NCBI GenBank assembly: GCA_016463775.1
Contig: JAEMQQ010000003.1
Span: 10,657 to 66,737 of the forward strand
DNA length: 56,081 nucleotides
Direction: 5' to 3'
DNA from: Ilumatobacteraceae bacterium
GTDB taxonomy: Bacteria > Actinomycetota > Acidimicrobiia > Acidimicrobiales > Ilumatobacteraceae
The position numbers were made by a program, and so were the translations under genes. Within the stretch, counting starts at the first letter, position 1, and every line of letters starts with the position of its first letter. This document shows positions 53,068 through 56,081 of the stretch, in pieces. The notes beneath the pieces are model-generated. The model searched no databases, had not been told where the DNA came from, and worked only from the letters and a program-made list of their open reading frames with translations.

Positions 53068-54653
53068 ATCGTGTTGCGATGAGCCAGCCGGTGCTCCACC
53101 CCACCCTCGGGCGTGTGGCGGCACTCGTGGTGGCGTTGTGGCTCGGGGTGTTTCTGGTCGCGCCAGTGCTCACGATGACCGTTGGGTTCGTTCAGCCAGC
53201 CGACTTTTTGCGTGTTCTTACCCGCTCGTCGACATGGCAACTGGTGTGGTTTTCGCTGTGGCAATCTGCGCTCAGCGTTGCCGTCACGCTCGTGGTTGCC
53301 GCTCCCGTCACCTGGCTGATCGGCCTGCATCACTTTCGTGGCCGACGCCTACTGCGGGCAGTGAGCACGGTGGGTTTCCTGCTGCCATCGGTGGTGGTTG
53401 CCACTGCATTTCTGGCCGTATTGCCGCGCTCGCTGCATTACACCATGTTTGCAGTGGTGATTGCCCATGTGTATTTCAACATCGCAGTCGTGGTTCGAGT
53501 GGTTGGCGCACGCCTCGAATTACTTGATGTCCAACTGATGAATGCTGCACGCACACTTGGTGCTTCGCCCACCGTTGTCTGGCGCACCATCGTCTGGCCG
53601 CTCATCCGTGGGGCCACGGTGGCGGCGGCCGCAGTGATTTTCTTGTACTGCTTTTCTTCGTTTGCAGTCATTCGAGTGCTCGGTGGCCCACGTCGTAGCA
53701 CGCTGGAAAGCGACATCGCCCTGCGGGCATTTGGCATCGGCGACATATCGGCAGCCACCGTGCTGGCCCTCGTACAACTCGTCATCGTGGTCGGTGTGAT
53801 TGGTGTGGTTCGTCGACTCAGCGGTCGCGAGCACGGGCTCTCCCGCCTTGCCACATTGCCGCTCACCACTGTCATGCATCGCCAACGACTCTTTGCAATT
53901 GGTGTGGCTGGCGCAACGGCAACATTCGTGCTGCTGCCGATTGCCGCATTGCTGTGGCGATCCGTGCAGGTGGGTGACGCATCGTCGCTTGCGGCATGGC
54001 GCACGGTCTTTGACACATCTCTCACTGCGTCGATTCGGGCTTCGGCGCGCACGGCGCTACTGGCTGGCGTGCTGGGTGTGGCACTCGCCGTGCTCACCAC
54101 TTTGGCCGTCGTTCGGCTGGGCACGATTGGACGCCTCATCGACATGTTGTCGATTGTTGTGCTCGCTGTATCACCAGTGACCCTGGGGCTTGGTCTCGTG
54201 CTCACTTTTGACGTCGGTTGGTTTGACTGGCGCGCACAATGGTGGTTCGTGGCAGTTGCCCACACCCTGGTGGCGTTTCCGCTCGCAGTTCGCGTGCTGG
54301 TGCCGGCCTGGCGGACCACACCCATCGGCTTGCACCAGGCAGCAGCAGTGCTCGGTGCCGGAGAATTGCGCCGCCTCGTCGACATCGACTTGCGCCGCAT
54401 GCGACCGGCAATCGTGGCATCACTCGGCTTGATCGTTGCGGTGTCACTGGGCGAGTTCGGTGCAGCGTCGCTCATGTCGCGGGCAGGTGGCGAAACGATG
54501 CCCGTCATGATCGCCCGCTTGCTCTCGCGCACCGGCGACCTGGTGCGGGCGCAGGCATTTGTGCTGGCATCACTACTCGCGGTGGTCTGTATCGCTGCAC
54601 TCGTGTTGGTGGAGTTTGCACTAGGAAAGTCTGACCATGTTGCACGTCGCTGA
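53064..54653 (+). CDS. thiP: Thiamine ABC transporter permease
   Basis: ATG 53064 gives 529 residues with about 12 helices, the fused two-module permease of the ThiP type. Each half has an EAA-like coupling motif: MNAARTLGASPTVVWRTIVWPLIRG in the first and HQAAAVLGAGELRRLVDIDLRRMRPA in the second. It forms the membrane channel with thiB and thiQ. Its 3' end overlaps thiQ by 17 nt. Confidence 0.93.
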   Translation: MNRVAMSQPVLHPTLGRVAALVVALWLGVFLVAPVLTMTVGFVQPADFLRVLTRSSTWQLVWFSLWQSALSVAVTLVVAAPVTWLIGLHHFRGRRLLRAVSTVGFLLPSVVVATAFLAVLPRSLHYTMFAVVIAHVYFNIAVVVRVVGARLELLDVQLMNAARTLGASPTVVWRTIVWPLIRGATVAAAAVIFLYCFSSFAVIRVLGGPRRSTLESDIALRAFGIGDISAATVLALVQLVIVVGVIGVVRRLSGREHGLSRLATLPLTTVMHRQRLFAIGVAGATATFVLLPIAALLWRSVQVGDASSLAAWRTVFDTSLTASIRASARTALLAGVLGVALAVLTTLAVVRLGTIGRLIDMLSIVVLAVSPVTLGLGLVLTFDVGWFDWRAQWWFVAVAHTLVAFPLAVRVLVPAWRTTPIGLHQAAAVLGAGELRRLVDIDLRRMRPAIVASLGLIVAVSLGEFGAASLMSRAGGETMPVMIARLLSRTGDLVRAQAFVLASLLAVVCIAALVLVEFALGKSDHVARR

Positions 54654-55290
54654 TCTCGTGGTGGTGCGTGACGGGCGCCGAGTGCTCAACGGTGTCTCGC
54701 TGGTGGTGCAGCCTGGTGAACGGGTTGCCGTGCATGGCCCGAGCGGTTGCGGCAAAACCACTTTGCTGCATGCCATCGCAGGTTTGGTGCACATTGATAC
54801 TGGGTCAATCAGCCTCAATCACCACGATGTAACCCACACCCGAGCCCATCAACGCGGCGTGGGGTTGGTGTTTCAAGACGATCAACTCTTTGCGCATCTC
54901 AACGTGGCCGACAACGTGTCGTATGCGCTGCGGGTGCGTGGTGTTGCAAAACGCGAGCGCTTCATCGTTGCCAAGGAATGGCTCGAGCGTGTGGGGCTAA
55001 GTGGTTTTCAGCACCGTCACACGGCGAGTTTGTCGGGGGGTGAGGCCAAGCGTGTTGCGCTTGCCCGCACATTGGCTGGTGGGCCGAACATCGTGCTGCT
55101 CGACGAGCCACTCAGTGGCCTCGACGATGAGCTGCACGACCAGTTGCTGGGCGATGTGCGCAGCCTTTTTGAGCAACTAGGCACCACAGTGGTGCATGTA
55201 ACCCACGATCGTGCCGAGGGCGCCGCGTTGTGCCATCGCTCTATTGAGTTTGCGACGTTGTCCGACAAGGTTGCCAGCCGCCAGACTTGA
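54637..55290 (+). CDS. thiQ: Thiamine ABC transporter ATP-binding protein
   Basis: A 217-residue ATPase with Walker A GPSGCGKTT, the Q-loop LVFQDDQLFAHL, Walker B IVLLDEP and the H-loop VTHD. The signature motif reads LSGGEAKRVALARTL, with Glu-Ala where LSGGQxQR is usual, a modest departure. It powers thiamine import with thiP and thiB. The stop shares one base with the following acetyltransferase start. Confidence 0.93.
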   Translation: MLHVADLVVVRDGRRVLNGVSLVVQPGERVAVHGPSGCGKTTLLHAIAGLVHIDTGSISLNHHDVTHTRAHQRGVGLVFQDDQLFAHLNVADNVSYALRVRGVAKRERFIVAKEWLERVGLSGFQHRHTASLSGGEAKRVALARTLAGGPNIVLLDEPLSGLDDELHDQLLGDVRSLFEQLGTTVVHVTHDRAEGAALCHRSIEFATLSDKVASRQT

Positions 55291-55754
55291 TGGCGATGTC
55301 ACCAGCCTTCACGATTCGACACATCACCGTGGCCGAAGCCCTGCCCGTGCGGCTCGATGTGTTGCGACGCGGCACACCATCGCAGGATGCCACATACGAC
55401 GGCGACGACGAGCCACACACCGCCCATATCGGGGCCGTAATCGGCGACCGCGTCGTGGCCACCTCAACTTGGTTGATGCGGCCTTGGCAACACGACACCA
55501 CGGCGACAGCAGTGCAACTACGCGGCATGGCAGTGCTCGACGAGATGCAGAACACGGGCGTTGGGCACGCACTCATCGATGCCGGCATGACCCACGCTCA
55601 CAGCGTTGGTGCCCGATACGTGTGGGCCAAAGCCCGTGATTCGGCATTGTATTTTTACGAGCGGTGCGGGTTCCACATCGTGGACGAGCAATTTCTCGAA
55701 CCCGCTTCGGGTTTGCCGCATCACTTGGTACTACGTGAGACAGTTACGGCGTAA
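55290..55754 (+). CDS. GNAT-family N-acetyltransferase
   Basis: A 154-residue GNAT protein (ATG 55290, coupled to thiQ by TGATG). AVQLRGMAVLDEMQNTGVGHALIDAG is the acetyl-CoA loop region (motif A), and RDSALYFYERCGFHIVDEQF is the C-terminal motif B. The acceptor is unknown. It may be co-transcribed with the thiamine genes without a role in thiamine use. Convergent with the next gene. Confidence 0.88.
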   Translation: MAMSPAFTIRHITVAEALPVRLDVLRRGTPSQDATYDGDDEPHTAHIGAVIGDRVVATSTWLMRPWQHDTTATAVQLRGMAVLDEMQNTGVGHALIDAGMTHAHSVGARYVWAKARDSALYFYERCGFHIVDEQFLEPASGLPHHLVLRETVTA

Positions 55755-56081
55755 AAGTCACCTTGGTGGTGTAGAGCGCTGCAGTGCCGTCAGCCAGGAC
55801 TGCGTCAAATTCCAGCGTCCAGTCACCTGGCGTTGGCACGGCGAGTTCATAGTAAAAATGGTTCGGGCCACTCTTTTCAAACCACAACACCAGTGTCGAG
55901 AGTGCCGCGTCCGGCGGTATCAGATTGCCGGTAACCGACACCACCTGCTGAAGCTTGCCACCAGGTGGGGCAAACTCCATGTGCACGATGACGTCGCCGA
56001 CTTTGGCGGGTGCCACCGTTACATCCGCAATCACATTTTCTGCCACGAGCGAAGCATTGAATGCGTCGTTGCCACCAACAT
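55744..56081 (-). CDS. CopC/YtkA-like domain protein, 3' end only (5' partial)
   Basis: The frame is open to the right edge (GGNDAFNASLVAENVIADV...), so the GTG at 56046 is internal and the gene begins beyond the window. The visible 112 residues are a beta-sandwich domain: VAPAKVGDVIVHMEFAPPGG, TPGDWTLEFDAVLADGTAA and KVTF. It resembles the C-terminal domain of CopC-CopD-type copper proteins or YtkA-like proteins; no metal ligands are visible in this part. Confidence 0.65.
   Translation of the reverse strand, partial: VGGNDAFNASLVAENVIADVTVAPAKVGDVIVHMEFAPPGGKLQQVVSVTGNLIPPDAALSTLVLWFEKSGPNHFYYELAVPTPGDWTLEFDAVLADGTAALYTTKVTFTP

Noticed and set aside
53438-54532. Long minus-strand frame opposite thiP
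   Set aside because: Ser/Thr/Arg-rich low-complexity shadow without domain features; thiP is unambiguous.
1-56081. CRISPR array, prophage structural genes or insertion sequence
   Set aside because: No regularly spaced repeats, cas genes, transposase or phage structural proteins were found on either strand.

Overview
The window looks like a chromosome segment from an actinobacterium, most likely class Acidimicrobiia (an Ilumatobacter-like aquatic lineage). The grounds are moderately high GC, a Bacillus/actinobacterial-type succinate dehydrogenase with a single b558-type cytochrome subunit, an F420-dependent-type oxidoreductase, a K+-independent membrane pyrophosphatase and many leaderless genes with a TANNNT box 6-9 nt before the start codon. 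The class is inferred from protein character and was not tested by a search.

Layout. 1-2457 is a lower-GC accessory end: the tail of a secreted DUF1566 repeat protein, a TetR-type regulator and a small tail-anchored coiled-coil protein. 2459-4291 holds guaB preceded by a scar in which the 5' end of purH is joined out of frame to the 3' end of purN. 4314-9065 carries an F420-type oxidoreductase, an MFS transporter, a carotenoid oxygenase/SDR pair and a DedA protein. 9106-21886 is central energy metabolism: sdhCAB, H+-pyrophosphatase, malate dehydrogenase, an acyltransferase, metF, sucCD and a B12-binding mutase subunit. 21891-30701 has uvrD/pcrA, a P450, a dienelactone-hydrolase-like enzyme, an NlpC/P60 hydrolase, guaA and an EamA transporter. 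30706-33520 is an FMN-riboswitch-controlled ribD-ribBA-ribH operon without riboflavin synthase. 33587-39359 mixes secreted hydrolases, a Nudix enzyme with an overlapping 55-residue gene, an asparaginase, a MOSC protein and an esterase.

39397-42155 is the most unusual part. An intact tRNA-Arg(TCG) gene is followed by a compact, lower-GC insert carrying only a DUF1800-DUF1501 gene pair, and it ends in a 28-bp imperfect copy (one mismatch) of the tRNA 3' end. It reads as an integrase-less tRNA-targeted element.

42158-56081 resumes chromosomal content: SDR, NDH-2, a methyltransferase, an alkylsulfatase-like hydrolase, a lipoprotein esterase, two secreted proteins, an NfuA-like Fe-S carrier, a TPP-riboswitch operon (thiamine pyrophosphokinase plus thiBPQ uptake), a GNAT enzyme and the end of a CopC/YtkA-like protein. 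The two vitamin operons put the ribosome binding site inside or directly against the riboswitch, so control is probably at translation initiation.
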